Positions 1 to 13,000 of a stretch of 64,000 nt of DNA are shown in pieces. Within the stretch, counting starts at the first letter, position 1. The number at the start of each line of letters is the position of its first letter. The notes below the pieces were generated by a model. That model saw only the letters and a program-made list of their open reading frames with translations. It made no database searches and was not told the origin of the DNA. The translations under genes were made by a program, and so were the position numbers. This DNA comes from Ascaris suum (taxonomy: Eukaryota > Nematoda > Chromadorea > Rhabditida > Ascarididae). Location of the stretch: assembly GCA_013433145.1 (NCBI GenBank), contig CM024172.1, positions 7,122,553 to 7,186,552 of the forward strand. Direction: 5' to 3'.

Positions 1-366
1 CGACACGAAGCCAATCTTAAATGATGAAATCTTCGGTTATTTGTGCCAGTTAAATAATTTCCTTCCGAGCATTATCAATCCTAAAAGCTTGAAATTATTG
101 TTTTCAAAGAAAAAACCACAGAATCAGAAATAATGCTCCAGTGCACAATTTTAGTTGCAAGAAATAAGCTGCTCCCTTGCGAATATATCAGGATATTCAA
201 TCATGATAATCTAACAATACACATAAAATAAAAAATTAGCGAAATGCTTGCCATGAGAATAAAAGCCTGGATAATACACAACAAATATATTCATATAAAC
301 ATCCGAAGGTGCGATACGCCTCCTGGATGCATATTTGGAAATAAAATTAGGAAAGGAACTAGAAAC

Positions 367-3300
367 CTGTTCGTGGATGCTTGTTGCCGCTTTATATTCG
401 ATTTTGAGCGAAGGGTCCACTCCAAGATTGCAATAGAACTCTTCACCTGGTAAGACCAATTCCAATTGCATCTGCAATCTTCCACTTTAGACACCTGTTG
501 TCTCTGTCTGATAATGGAGTTATTTGACTAGAATATTGAACTGTTCAACGGTTTCGAGTCAAGCTTGAAATGTTTTCCCAAATAAAGACTTCGGCGGTTT
601 ACCACAAAATCAGCGTCCACGTTTGAGACATTTAGCAGGATGGTGAGAGAGCAAGCAAGCTCTAAATCCGCATAGAGATGGCCTTTCTCTGAATGCTTTT
701 TTGATGCTTGGACACAAATCTACGATGACGTCACTCGATGCAGTTGTATTCTAGGGTGTGTGCTTTGCTCTTCGCTGTTTAATCTGTAGCATCCGTTAAT
801 TACCTTCGAGACAAAGCTGTTGTTGAGGTAAACAGCAGCCGGTCCTGACAACAAGGGTAGTGATGACGTGTTAGTTGCCAAAGCTGTCATATATGCTGCT
901 GCTGCTCGTGCTGGTACTGTCTCGTGAATGAATTTTGCGTCCATTTCGAATTTGACGATTGTTACCTTATGGTCTGAACCGTCGCCGAGTATCGTTGCGG
1001 GATGCGCTATAGCGAAACATGTTGAAGGAAGATGTTCGTAGCTCTAGAAACCTTCACAACCTTACTAAAGAACAGATTTCTATTTTCGAAGACGAAGGAA
1101 ATCGCAACTTCAGTACTCATGGACACGAAACTGTGATACGGCGTTCAGCGCATAGTAAGCATTCGGGAAGGAATCAGAGAGTAACGTCACAAATTTGAAA
1201 AGTATTCTCAGAAACCATTCCGAAGCCGTTCAAACATGATCATCAACGTAGTAATTTGTTTATGAAGTGCATTAAATATAATTGCTCATAATATAAGAGC
1301 TGAGTGACATAACACACGTTCTTTTATGTGAAAAACTGTTGCAGTAAATGAAAGTCACATTTTCATTTTTGCCATTCATAGCGATTATTGCCATCTATGA
1401 TCAAAGTAGTACTCCGGCTACACAGGTGAGTACTCGTGACGAGTTTACAGTACTTTCTCGAAGAGAAGCCCTACCGTGGACAATAGCTGCTCATAAGGAA
1501 ACTTTCAGGTGCGAAACTTTTCCAGACATCGAGAAAAATGAAAGCTCCATTAAATATTAAATGACTTCTGTAGAAAACTTTGAAAAAAAAAGCACAAGGT
1601 TTCTATTCAATGGAAGACGGTCACTTGCATTTGGAATAAACAGTTGGCCAGTATACGTATGGAACGGTCTAATAAGCACTTACAGTTGCAGATGAGTACT
1701 GCAGATCAGAGTTCGGTTGCGCAGCACAAGCTGTAAGTCGTTGTAGTGCAGCAGCATCAGCCAGTTCGTTGTAATCGAATGAACCGAATCCCATATCCTC
1801 ATCGCTTGTTGCACTGGTCGGCTTTCTTTTCCACGAACTCTTTCGCTGTCCATCACTACAGCAATTATATTCCAATAAGACAAAACATATATGTGTACTT
1901 ATGTAATAATATATACACATACGTACATAGCTGTACTGCAATATATACGGAGTGGTCCAGAAATAGAAATGTGTTGTTTAGAGAAACGTGGCTCTGTGGA
2001 TTTTCAATCGTTCTGGAAAATCCAGGAAAATCTTGCTACAATAATTGAAATTACAACAAACACTGATCAAGCCAATTCCGTCTGAAGGTCACCCAGTTAG
2101 TTTCGTGCTTAAGCTCATCAGCACTTTACTCTCGTGATGAAAAACTATTTTTGAAGAGTGCTTTTCAGCCTTGTTTGTTTGATTGTTCGTCATAAATATG
2201 TTTCCGTCTTTTCACGCCTTCTTACACATATTCTCTAAGAGAAGGAACCTTGTACTTGTCGAATCTGTTCGTCTCTTATGAGGATTATCGATTGCTCATT
2301 GCATACGTAGATAGACTGCACAATGTAGTGAATCGTAATCGCTTGTACAACGCGAGCCCGCACAATAACTGCTAATCACTCACACAGGATTATCACTGAT
2401 AACTAAGGGATCCGGTTTCAAAGAAGAGCTTACTTTCTAGGGCGGAAGCTAGCTGCAAGTGTGGATAATGGGGGTACACATCCCCCAATGCTCGGTGTCG
2501 CTGTGCTTAAAACAAGTTCGCTCGCTTTCCAATCCTCGCCCGTATTCTGCTCGATTACGCCATAATACCACATCTGAAAGAGCGTTACGCGAGTAATTTC
2601 AAAATTACAGTAATGAATACTTCAGCTGAATATCAGTGTTCATGTGATTTCAATCGCCGTCATCAATTATCACAATGTGTGTTACATTATGACCAACTCA
2701 GCTGGAAATATTACCTTATCACTATCACATTATCCCGATATTACTTGTTCCATCTTTACTTTTACCTCGTTTCAACTGATATTACTCTAACAAAAAAAAC
2801 TGCTTTATTATTTGACATAACAAGCTGAGCACAACACCAGTATCAGCCTTTCAAACGGATGATCCTTAGAAGAGTACGCATGCATCATTGAACCGCGGCG
2901 TCAATGCTTTCTGGAACTTTCTGCTGAGCATAAAGATGCGATGATAAAGAGAAGGCAGCATGGCTGCGCATACCGTCAACGAGGTGGTCTCCTTTTTATC
3001 ATTTGCAGTCGATACGCGTATATCGTAGCTCGGTTTCCAACTAGCACAGTAAACCTGATATGAAACATGAAATTCTGACGGAGCAGCCACTTCTGCATCG
3101 ACGATTATACTTATATTTCTAGAAACGAATGAAATTTATCTTTGAGCATTCAGCATTCAGCAATAATATTTAAAGCACTAAAGATACTCTATACAAAAAC
3201 CTCTGAAGTATTTTTCATCCAAAATGCCTTTCATACAGTTCATAAAAAATGAAATTTCTATTTCTGAACATCAGATACACTTATGCGATCCAAAATTTAA

Positions 3301-6300
3301 CAATTTATTCAAGGCTAGACCTAATGAGCTCAGTTTATTGATAAAAGCGAGAACACATCCTTATATAATCTATAAATGCTGATAGTAGGATTGAGCAAAC
3401 TTTCTGGAAAATTTCACGCAAAAACGTCACTTAAAAATTGACCAAAAACCAACAATAAGTCGAAAGAATTTACCTTTTAACGTTGTCATATTCGAGTCCG
3501 CAACGTAACTGATCGATTTGTCTCTCAAGACGGTCGATCTTTTGGGATAAAGAATCTGCGTGTTTTGTTTGCTTCCTTATTTGCATTTTTAAATCAGCCG
3601 CCGTTTGTCCTGAATAAAAGGTTCTATTTTGAGGTTTGTTTAGGATCTCCAATGGCCAATCTCCTAAAATTTGTCATCTTATATTCTAATAGCACCCCGT
3701 CATCTGGTCCAATCGGAAACTGAATTTCGCCGTGAGATATGAGAATCCACTGGTTTGAAGAATGCTGATGGCCTCGGCACAGCAGAAAAAAGACTTTTAC
3801 TAAGAAAACAAAAGAAAGCATCAAATATAGGTAATGGAGGTTACTTTCAAGTTCCAGTATCTTCTGCGTTACTATCCCGGCAATCCGACACGTTCAGCGT
3901 TGTGACAACTCAGCGATTTCGGGTAGTTTTCAACTTTTTTCAAACGAAGAGAAACGAACGACGTGCATACATTTAAGAAACTGTTGGTACAAATCAAAAC
4001 AACAAACATACTCATAACAGAATGAATTTCTATTGGACATAGCTGAATAAGCTGAATCAAAATTCTGCATGGTCGCTCATTTCTGGCGCAATATTACGAA
4101 AACATTGTCCCGATAAGCTTCTTGTTCAAGAATAATAGGTAGGAAATTTTCGAATTTTAAGATTTTCTCGATTTGTAGACAGAAAAACACCTAAGGTCAG
4201 GACAAGCCAAAAACACGAACAGGAAGATTCAGTGACTCCACATTTAACCAGACAAATGCGTCATGGGTTCTTAGATAAATCAATTAAATATGAGAATACC
4301 ATAAAAGTCAAGAAAGTGCGTCAGATGTGTAACTGTATTTTCATTGAGCACAAATGGAGCGTTGCTGCTACTCGAACAAGCGGATATTCTATTAGCATTC
4401 GCATCCCTCGATTCGGTGGTACTGCTTGTAGATGGTGAGATGTTACGACTGATCTGAATTTAATTAATACTCAACACGAAACAATTTCAGTCAGTAAGGT
4501 GAAGAAACCATCACCGAATAAAAGACAAAATGTTTTTGCATAGCATTTTAGGGTAAATGAAAAAACAGCTGAAGTGGTTAAATATGGTGCTTAACATTCT
4601 GTACTCAATAAAAAGTCGAGACAAGTCAGTGATCATAACAAACATTAACGAGAAGAATTCATACGAGCACGTGAATTCCTGAATAATAAAATAAGCGAGA
4701 AAATTAATTTTCCTGCTTGGATATTGTTCCTTTAATAACATATTCCTTATGCTATTTTCATTTAAGGCGCAATCTGGATGCTGTTCGTACTCATTTAAAT
4801 AACTGTATAAAACTAATTCTTAGAGGCGAATGACAGTGTGACCGCAGAGATTCAATAACTCTACAGTGTAGCTGAGAGTAATTCGTACAGCTGCATGGTT
4901 ATTTATTTCAAAGACCATCGGTTACCGCTTAAACTACAATTTTTCACAAAGATATTCACCTGAGTGGCAACACCATCGAGAACTTCCACTCTCTTTCTGA
5001 GAATGCTTAACTGATCGTCCACTAAAGCCTTTTCGGTCTCCAGTTCGCTTTTGCGCTCCTCGAGTTCATGAACCTTTAAACGCATTATCAACTACTTTAG
5101 CAAAATGCAAGCGAAATCCGTTTAAAAAAAACAAAATAGCACTACCTCCCCTTCACAAACTATCAGTAAAAGAAGTCTATGAATTTGGTTTTCGTATCTA
5201 CAGAACAATTTTGAATTAATTGCAATTTGCATTTAATTGCAATTTGCACTTTGAGCGATCTCCGCAATTTAAAAACATGCATTATTAGTTTCGAAATTTA
5301 TGCGCCTTTTCACCTTTTTTTCCCGATAGCTGTCGAAGAGTAGGAAGAGTTTCAGTAAGCGCAGTCTGATGTTCGCGTAGCCAATGTTAAAACTTCACCT
5401 TCGATAACGAAAACCTTCGCCTTGACCAAATGTGAAATTTCAGCTGTTCTTCAAAAACGAGGAGCTTGATCTAGCTGCGGCGTTTTGGGTACAAGCTATA
5501 GTCGAAATGTCGGCTTTTTATCAATGGCACCAGTACGCAACATATATTTGCGCGATTATTCTAAGAAAGCAGAATTTTATAAATATTATAGTCCTTCATA
5601 ATCAAATAAATATGTCCATAGTGGAAGCGAATTAACCTCATCGTTTTCATTCGAATTAGCGTCGATGGGCGATTCTTGATATCGCACTTCTTGAATTGTT
5701 GCAGCATCACGTCCATCGACCCTCAGTGACTGCCTTTCGATTACAGCAGAAACATTCTAAACCGCAATCATAGCAGTTCCGTTGCTGCTGCTGCTGCTGC
5801 TGCATTTCTTTGTTTAAGAAACAACTGCAGCCAATAAACACCCCTTTCCTGGATAAATGCGACGACTTCTATATATCCAGGGATTCGCGCTAGATTCGAT
5901 CAGTTTTCAATTTTCGACAACTTTTTAAATCTTCAATAAGGTTTACTCAGTTGACAGTAACCCTTTCCAGAAGGACGAACAGTCAAATATACTGCAGCAA
6001 AGTGGAAAATAGCTTATTGAAGTGGATGGGCGAGCGATTGGCTTTCGACTGAACTGAACATTTCTGATAGCTACAATTAGCAAGGCGAGGAGCAGTGGCA
6101 TCCACCTGGAGATAAACCCTTGGATTGAGAACGTTCTCCCACGTTTATATATAAAGCCTTTTCAATAGCTGTGTGCTACTGGGCTGCTTCGTACTACTCA
6201 ACATGCGATATTCTATTTTACAACAATAATTGTTGAAAGCGACGAGTTGCAGTTACACTAATGTCATCGACGTGATATGTTACCGTATCTTTGACAGATA

Positions 6301-6996
6301 GCCTGTCTAATGTTTCTTGAAGATGTGTGTGCACCTTTTGTTTGCTTGCATTCACAACTTTTTCCTACACTTCCTTACACCGATATACTGTAGGTCTGCC
6401 TACATGAACTGATTACAAAGTCGCACTGCACAGAATGAGAGACTTTAAAACAATGCAAAAGGTTTCAAAACAAGAGACATAAGTTATGCAAATGTACTTT
6501 AAATGCGCTCCCATAGAAATATGAGAAATTTACGTTTGTTAAAGTGGTAAATCTTGTGAAGTAACAAAATCTAGCAACACTGTAGAAAAAATCTCCATGT
6601 TTAATCCACAAAATCAAGTGTACAACTTAAAAGAGTTGTAGAAAAAGACAAAGTAAGCGGACAGCGTAAAATAGATCGAAATGACTCGAAAATGACGTAA
6701 TTCTTCGCAGCAACAATAAACTTGATGAGGAGGCATAAACGCAGAAAATTGCTTAGCAATTAAGCAACTAATGAGAAAAGTTTAAAGATGCTCTTTTTTA
6801 ATTCATTCAACAATGCAAACGATTTAGAAATGGAGTGAGAAATTGAATCAACCTGAATGATGAGTTCATTTCTGCCAGAATAGAGATCGCATTTAACAAT
6901 GCGTTTCACTTCGGCTCTATCGCCATATACAACGACGCTCTTTGTAGGCAGAGAGCGTGCTTCGAGCAAGTGCGTGTGAACACCTTCATGTGACAT
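367..6996 (-). CDS. DUF4140/DUF4139 (MuiA-like) protein, F37C4.5-type, 3' end off the window
   Basis: Ten exons can be joined in phase, in transcript order: 6996-6853, 5756-5637, 5073-4960, 4453-4300, 3609-3474, 3118-2974, 2573-2434, 1855-1684, 1043-804 and 471-367 (1,470 nt, 490 codons). All junctions are GT-AG and every phase matches. The ATG at 6996 directly follows an acceptor (ATTGCAG), so it could be a trans-splice site or the start of a second exon. Residues 15-48 carry the DUF4140 signature (LPTKSVVVYGDRAEVKR). Exons 3-5 encode a charged coiled coil (EERKSELETEKALVDDQ; LSQKIDRLERQIDQL). The DUF4139 part follows (YCASWKPSYDIRVS, GVIEQNTGEDW, HETVPARAAAAY, GPAAVYLNNSFVSK, FYCNLGVDPSLKIEY). 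The family was named after the bacterial mucoidy inhibitor A. Its biochemical role in animals is not established, and I infer a cytosolic structural protein. The remaining C-terminal beta domain lies beyond position 1. A (TGC)n tract lies in intron 1. Confidence 0.92.
5782..5803. repeat. (TGC)n microsatellite in intron 1 of the DUF4139 gene
   Basis: Seven consecutive TGC units lie about 25 nt upstream (in transcript sense) of the acceptor of exon 2. They are intronic, so no polyglutamine or polyalanine is encoded. Confidence 0.9.
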
Positions 6997-7002
6997 CTGC
7001 AA

Positions 7003-10000
7003 TTATTATATTCTTAGGAATGCCCGTCTGCATGTCAATAGGAAATACAAAGGAATTTCACGTCAACATTAGCTTTCAGATCAAAAAATGCAACCGAATA
7101 CCTACAAATTAACGTGGATGTATTCGATTAGTAATCAGAATACGCCCTCCTTTCATGCATACTCTACGTCGAAAAATCACGATGATCATTAGAGGTTTGA
7201 GAGAGGAAAGCGTATTTATTAGCCTAGCTGGAGAGAGATGAGATAGTAGAGTGACTGAAAGAATTGAAAAAAATTTCCGAGTGTTGCGATCGTTTCCACG
7301 TGTTCTCGAAAAAGTGGAAACTTTTGCCAGTTTCAGCGGACGATAAATTGAAACGAGATTGCTGAAGACTGAATATTTTCGTTTTCCAGAAAAATTCTTT
7401 TCGATATATCTTAAACAATTACACACGCGAACCTCTGCAATTTCATTGATTCAGTCATTTCATCCAGACCCCTCAGCAAAGCAGTGCAACGAAGACAACA
7501 GCGACGCTACCATAGCGATATGAAACTTCACTCTGCGAAATAAATGTGTCGTCAGCACAGCGGAAAAACCATTCAGGAAGAGAATATGAAGATATACATA
7601 AAACAATAAACAGTCTTGAGAAGAGAAGAATGTAAATAAACGGATTGCGACCTGCCTACGTGCATGATGCACATGAATGGGCATCGTTATCTTTGCAACC
7701 TCGCTTTTATGAGCAAACACAATCTGTACACCATGTGGGAGAGTCTACCACCCTCCCCCTCATCGAAACCCTCTTCTCACGATGTCACTACTTCTTCGCA
7801 TTTAGAAATGTTTGGATGGTTGTTTAACCGTGAGTATATACATAAAATTTTGGTGGTCAGAGTAAGAAAGGCGGCGAGTATAATAAGTACCAAACGATGT
7901 TTCATGTGCAAAATTTCAAGCTGAGCTGTCAAATTCTGAAGAAGGCACATGAATGAGCATAAAATCTACAGTTCGAAGCTATTTTAAGAGTTACCGCGTT
8001 CTGCTCCCGATTTCTCAGCTTACAGCCGTTGGGCTCTAATTTGACAAGGAACAGTTTGAAAAAAAAAAACGAATGATATGTAGATTTGTATGGACATTCA
8101 CTCCGGCAAAAGCATGCTTGCATTTCTATTGCACCTATTTACTACCTGCTGGCAATCATGTAGGCACGATACGGTGGCCGCAATGGGCAAGACGGAATAG
8201 CGGATATCCTGCCAGTTCGCTGATGCGTTTTCTATTTATTTTAAAAATAAAGAGCTTCTCATGAGCCAAAGACGATAAGAAAAGTTGCAAAGCTTTGCTC
8301 GAGTTTTTCGAACTAGATTCCTTCAAATCAGATCGATGTTGAACGTTTGACTAGTACATGATAGTTTAACTTTGTGACAAAAATATTGCAGTTTCCCACG
8401 GCTTGCCCAATACTAACTGAGTGCCGTTCTCCTAGTCCTTTCAGATTACTTTGCTTTGATCAGCAAATGACTCCATTCTCTATTTCAAAATACAAACATA
8501 GCCATAAATATTTTCTTTCAGGCATATTATATATGATTTGACGTTATATCTAATATTCGTTTCTATTTAAATATGAAAAACAAGAGCAGTAAATGAAAAA
8601 CCTGCTGACCGCACAGTGGGCGCACATTTTTGCAATCGCATAATGAGTGAATGGAAACTTCTCATAAATGAACGTACGCGCGACACAGCGTAAGTATTGT
8701 TGAAGATGCAGAAACGTTTGCGCGCATGACTGCAAATATGCACAATCGCTGATGAAAATGCTGCACAGAACGAGCTGCTTAATCAGGCAGGAAATGGATG
8801 CAGAGACAATACCCAAACAACGACTGAAGTAAAAAAATCGCTGCCAAGAGAAGCACAAAGTTCGTGTGTATACAGTACGACGAGGTACAAGATGGTACGA
8901 CGCTGACGTTTACTGAGCTCTCCAGCATATCATGTCTCAGTGATAATATAAGTGCATCACTCTGAAATCACTAACACCAACAGTGATGAACTGCAACGTT
9001 AGCAATATTAAGATGCCGAAGCATACATGATTAACCCCTTCCCTTCACCCCTCTTCTCTAAATGGGCCTTCATTTGCGTGTGACAATTGCACGTTTCGAG
9101 AGGAAATCTTTCTCATTAAAAAAGAAGGGTGGATACCCGTCTGCTCCTATTTCTCGTTGATGCGGTTCTCGTTGAAATCTGTTTCTCGCTGATTTGATAG
9201 CCTGCCAATGCAGCCAACAAATTAATAACTAATACGGATTGTTCGTATGGCTTCATTCTTTATAAAAGATGCTATGTAGATTTCGCTGCTTTCTTTCGTG
9301 AATAGATGACTAGCGCATGCACCAAGTTAATAAGATATTATGGTGAAAAATAACAACATATAGCTTCTTTTAGAAACCACTCATGGCGTCCGTCTAAGCT
9401 ATTACTGTTTATGTTTTTATGGAAAAGTTGCTGAAAGCGATGCTTTTGATCGGAGCGTTTTTTTTAGCTTTAGGGATTCATGACCTGCTTCTCACCTGTA
9501 GTGGAGGTATGTGAGTGCGTAATTTCGTTGACAGATGACTGCAAAACTTTAAATTCACAGGTGCGTAATTCATAAGACAATCCTACCGTCAAATGCTCAG
9601 TGATCAAGTAATCAAAAAACTGCTGCATTCTTATCTCTGTCGATGCATAGAAAAACAACTGCAAAAAGAAATTTGACCGTGTCAACATCTCTATTGAAAT
9701 TGTTTTTGAGTTGAAAATGATCAACCACAAATCAACAATTAGGAGCCGGTGGAAATTCGCAGGAAATTGTGCCGAATACTACAAAGAAAAATGACGCATA
9801 AAAAATCCTATCTAATGCAGGTTAGAAACTAGAACAAGTGCCACAGCTTTAGCTAGAAACACCTCACGTTATTTTCTATTGGCGAAAAAAGCGTTCCTTG
9901 CTCTCAGGACTCGCAGCTTATCCTAAAGCATTGTTAAAAATCTCAAGCATCCTCAAACTGAGAGAAATTTTCCCTGAGTGGCCTCTCTGTTGGACTATCA

Positions 10001-13000
10001 GATATATGCGAATGATAAAACTAAACGAACTGAATGAAACAAAAGAACTAAATGGTCCACTGCAATAGTAAATAACTTGTCGTGGGACTATACACTTCTT
10101 GACAATCCCAAATCCTTTTTTTCGATCGTCATTCATCGACACCTCAATCAAACGGAAAAATGAAAACTAATAGAAAATCGTGCCCAAGGGTCTGGCATAA
10201 CGTTGTGTTTCAGTCCACCACGTTAGCCATCAACTCAAATGAACGAAACCAACGACAAGGCCCTCATGATGGATTATCCTCTGAGCTCTTGAGCTGAAAA
10301 GTTTTTTGTCTACCCAGCCCAAAGCGTAAACAACCTTCAGGGGGAAATTTTCCACATCTTCAAGCGTTATTGATCATCCACAATAAGGGATCATGCAACA
10401 GTAAGATCATAGGTTTACACCAAATTTCAGCGACACAGCTTTGGTGTTTCGGAAGGTGAAACAAACTTGCGGACAGACAGAAATACCTATGCACTTATAA
10501 TTGTGAACATCATGTCGTCATAACCCGCTTTGGTAGAAAAAAAAACGATAAAAACGAGAGCGTCTCGCTCATTGAAGTGCATCAATCCTATCAACAACTG
10601 ACATACGCCCAGTTGTGCCTTGACAATACAGCAGAAAGTCGTGTGAATGTCAGAATGTGGCAAATTGTTCGCCGATTGGAGAACACAAGTTTAAATTCTA
10701 TTGAATAGCACCAAGAATGAAGCAATAAAATTCGCCCATCGCTAACAGTTGCTGGCGTAACGACAGTCTTGCTGATCGCTGGAATGTAAATAAATCTATG
10801 CAATCGCTGCCGAAATATTGTGACAGTTGTGGCAAATAGGTTGATGCAATAGTGAAAATAAACTGCTGCGGCATTGAAGGGATGGGATTTCAGAAACAGA
10901 ACTACGTGAACAGTCATAAAAGCCTAATCGATATCAGCATTTGGCGTCCATATAAAGATCAGCATTCCTTACAATGGGCTTCTTTGAGACATCATAGCCA
11001 CTAGCTGCGGAAGACCAGCAAGCATTTTTGTAGTCTTCTTATGAAAGACCTCTTCCTGATGTAATTCACCTCAATCCATATCCCAGGCGGCATTGATATC
11101 ACTGCCCTCTGTTAGAGCCATTTCTTGACGAGCAGCAACGAAGACAGGGGAGGGTAGAAGGGATGAAAGTTTTAGAGAGTGGGAGCCCTCCACATTCTGG
11201 TTAAAAAATGAGAGAAACTATCCCTCCTTTTCGCCAGTAAAACGCATCCTTCAAACCTTCCTAGTAGTAAACGTGTTTAATTTAAAGACTTTCTGACAAC
11301 CACATGAAGACAAGAAGAATATCAACAGTTTGATGCAGATCTTTATCGAAAATGCATAACAGACAAAAATGAGTTGGAAACTATATAATTTTAGGTGGCG
11401 GGGGAGGGGTTGGGGAGAAAGACAACCCGATTTCAGAACCCCCCATTTCACAACACTACCTGGCATTCTGCACAAATGACTTTTGTTGGCTGTTGAGTCG
11501 ATCTGTTTTAAGTCTCATATCTCTTGCCGCAATCACGCAATCCACATTGCGGTAAATCGTTTTCCTGCAGCATACAGCAAATCTGATGTATTCAGTAAAA
11601 TGCCTCTAAATTTGAGTCACTTCATTCCAATAATGCGGCGTTTAGTACCTGATTCAAGATAACCGCCTTAACAAATTGCTAAACAAGCTCTAAATATATT
11701 CAGCTGACGTAATGACGGTATTGCCACGCTTGCAAGTTACCTTTATTCCGCATTCACAGTGTTACTGCAAGCAGGCATCTTGCAACCGTCATAATAACGA
11801 CACTTGTACACGTCGCATAGATCCTGCACACCTAGATCTATCACAAGTAAATAAAATGAACGAGGATGCTAACAAAGTAATTTTCGGCAGATGCTGAAGA
11901 TAGAATTGCGACGTTTCATTTATGAGCGCACCGATGAGACTCTCAACTTATAACAATGATTATTTTCGTTAATACTTAATTATCGAAAGAAATGCTCAAT
12001 GGAACATCGACGAGACAATCAATAAGGTAAATAAAATCAAATTGCATTCGAATAAGCTCTAATGTACATATTGATATAGTAGTTTTTCGATAAATGCATA
12101 GTGCGAAACGTAAAAAAGCAAAAACACTTCAAGTGAAGGCGCTCTTCACATCTCTATTAAATTAGGCTATGAACGTTATATATACCTAAGTGCAGTATTC
12201 GACCTCCATACAGACGCGAACAGTGGAGAGATGCAGCGATACGCTTAAAAGGTTGTTTCTGCGCTAGATGAATTTGTCATCGAGCGAGTTTGGTCACAGA
12301 ATGAGAAACAATCAAATGCTCGTATATGGCAGTGTACAATTCGTTTAGAATGTTTAAAAGCCTTTATGTCAGAATGACCAATATACGGGACTACATACTT
12401 TTTCGATCAAGAAATCTGGCTGACACTCCGAAGAACGTTTTAAATCGGGGAAGTGATTTGGCAACAAGTGAGCATATGGTCTTTAAGTCATATAAATGTT
12501 AACTTCACGGTCTTCAGCAAATAACGAACATTTGCCTAGCAAGGAAACGAGGGGTCGCTCATGAAAAGAAACGATAGCGGAGTATTCAAAACAGGTGTAT
12601 ACAGTAAAAGACAGAACTTCGAGAGAAGTGCGAGACTCACAAGAGCAGTTGACCACTTTTGACTCAGCACGCTGGCTTTAAAAAAAATGAAATTTAGGGC
12701 AAAATTTTGCCGCAGATGCTATAAAGTGATAATTTGCGGTGTACTGATGCATGAGATTCCATCAAAAGTTGGGTATAATACGTCCTGAAAGTGATACTAA
12801 TGAGTAAAGCAAAACACAGTTATAAGCTAGTGGTCGCAAGCAGATATTCTAAGGGGGAATCAGTCACAAAGAATGTGAAGATAGGAATGATATGACTATC
12901 CATTTAATGAGTAATTCCACAACTTTCTATTCTTTGTTGACTTATTAATGTTAGTTGGACGGTTAATGAATCATAGTAAAAATCATATTAAACCAATCGC

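Noticed and set aside
1348..1560. Plus-strand frame (DEFTVLSRREALPWTIAAHK) that looked like an inverted exon of the DUF4139 gene
   Set aside because: The true exon with the matching segment (STCFAIAHPATILGDGSDHK) is in its expected place and phase at 1043-804 on the minus strand, so the plus-strand similarity is coincidence.
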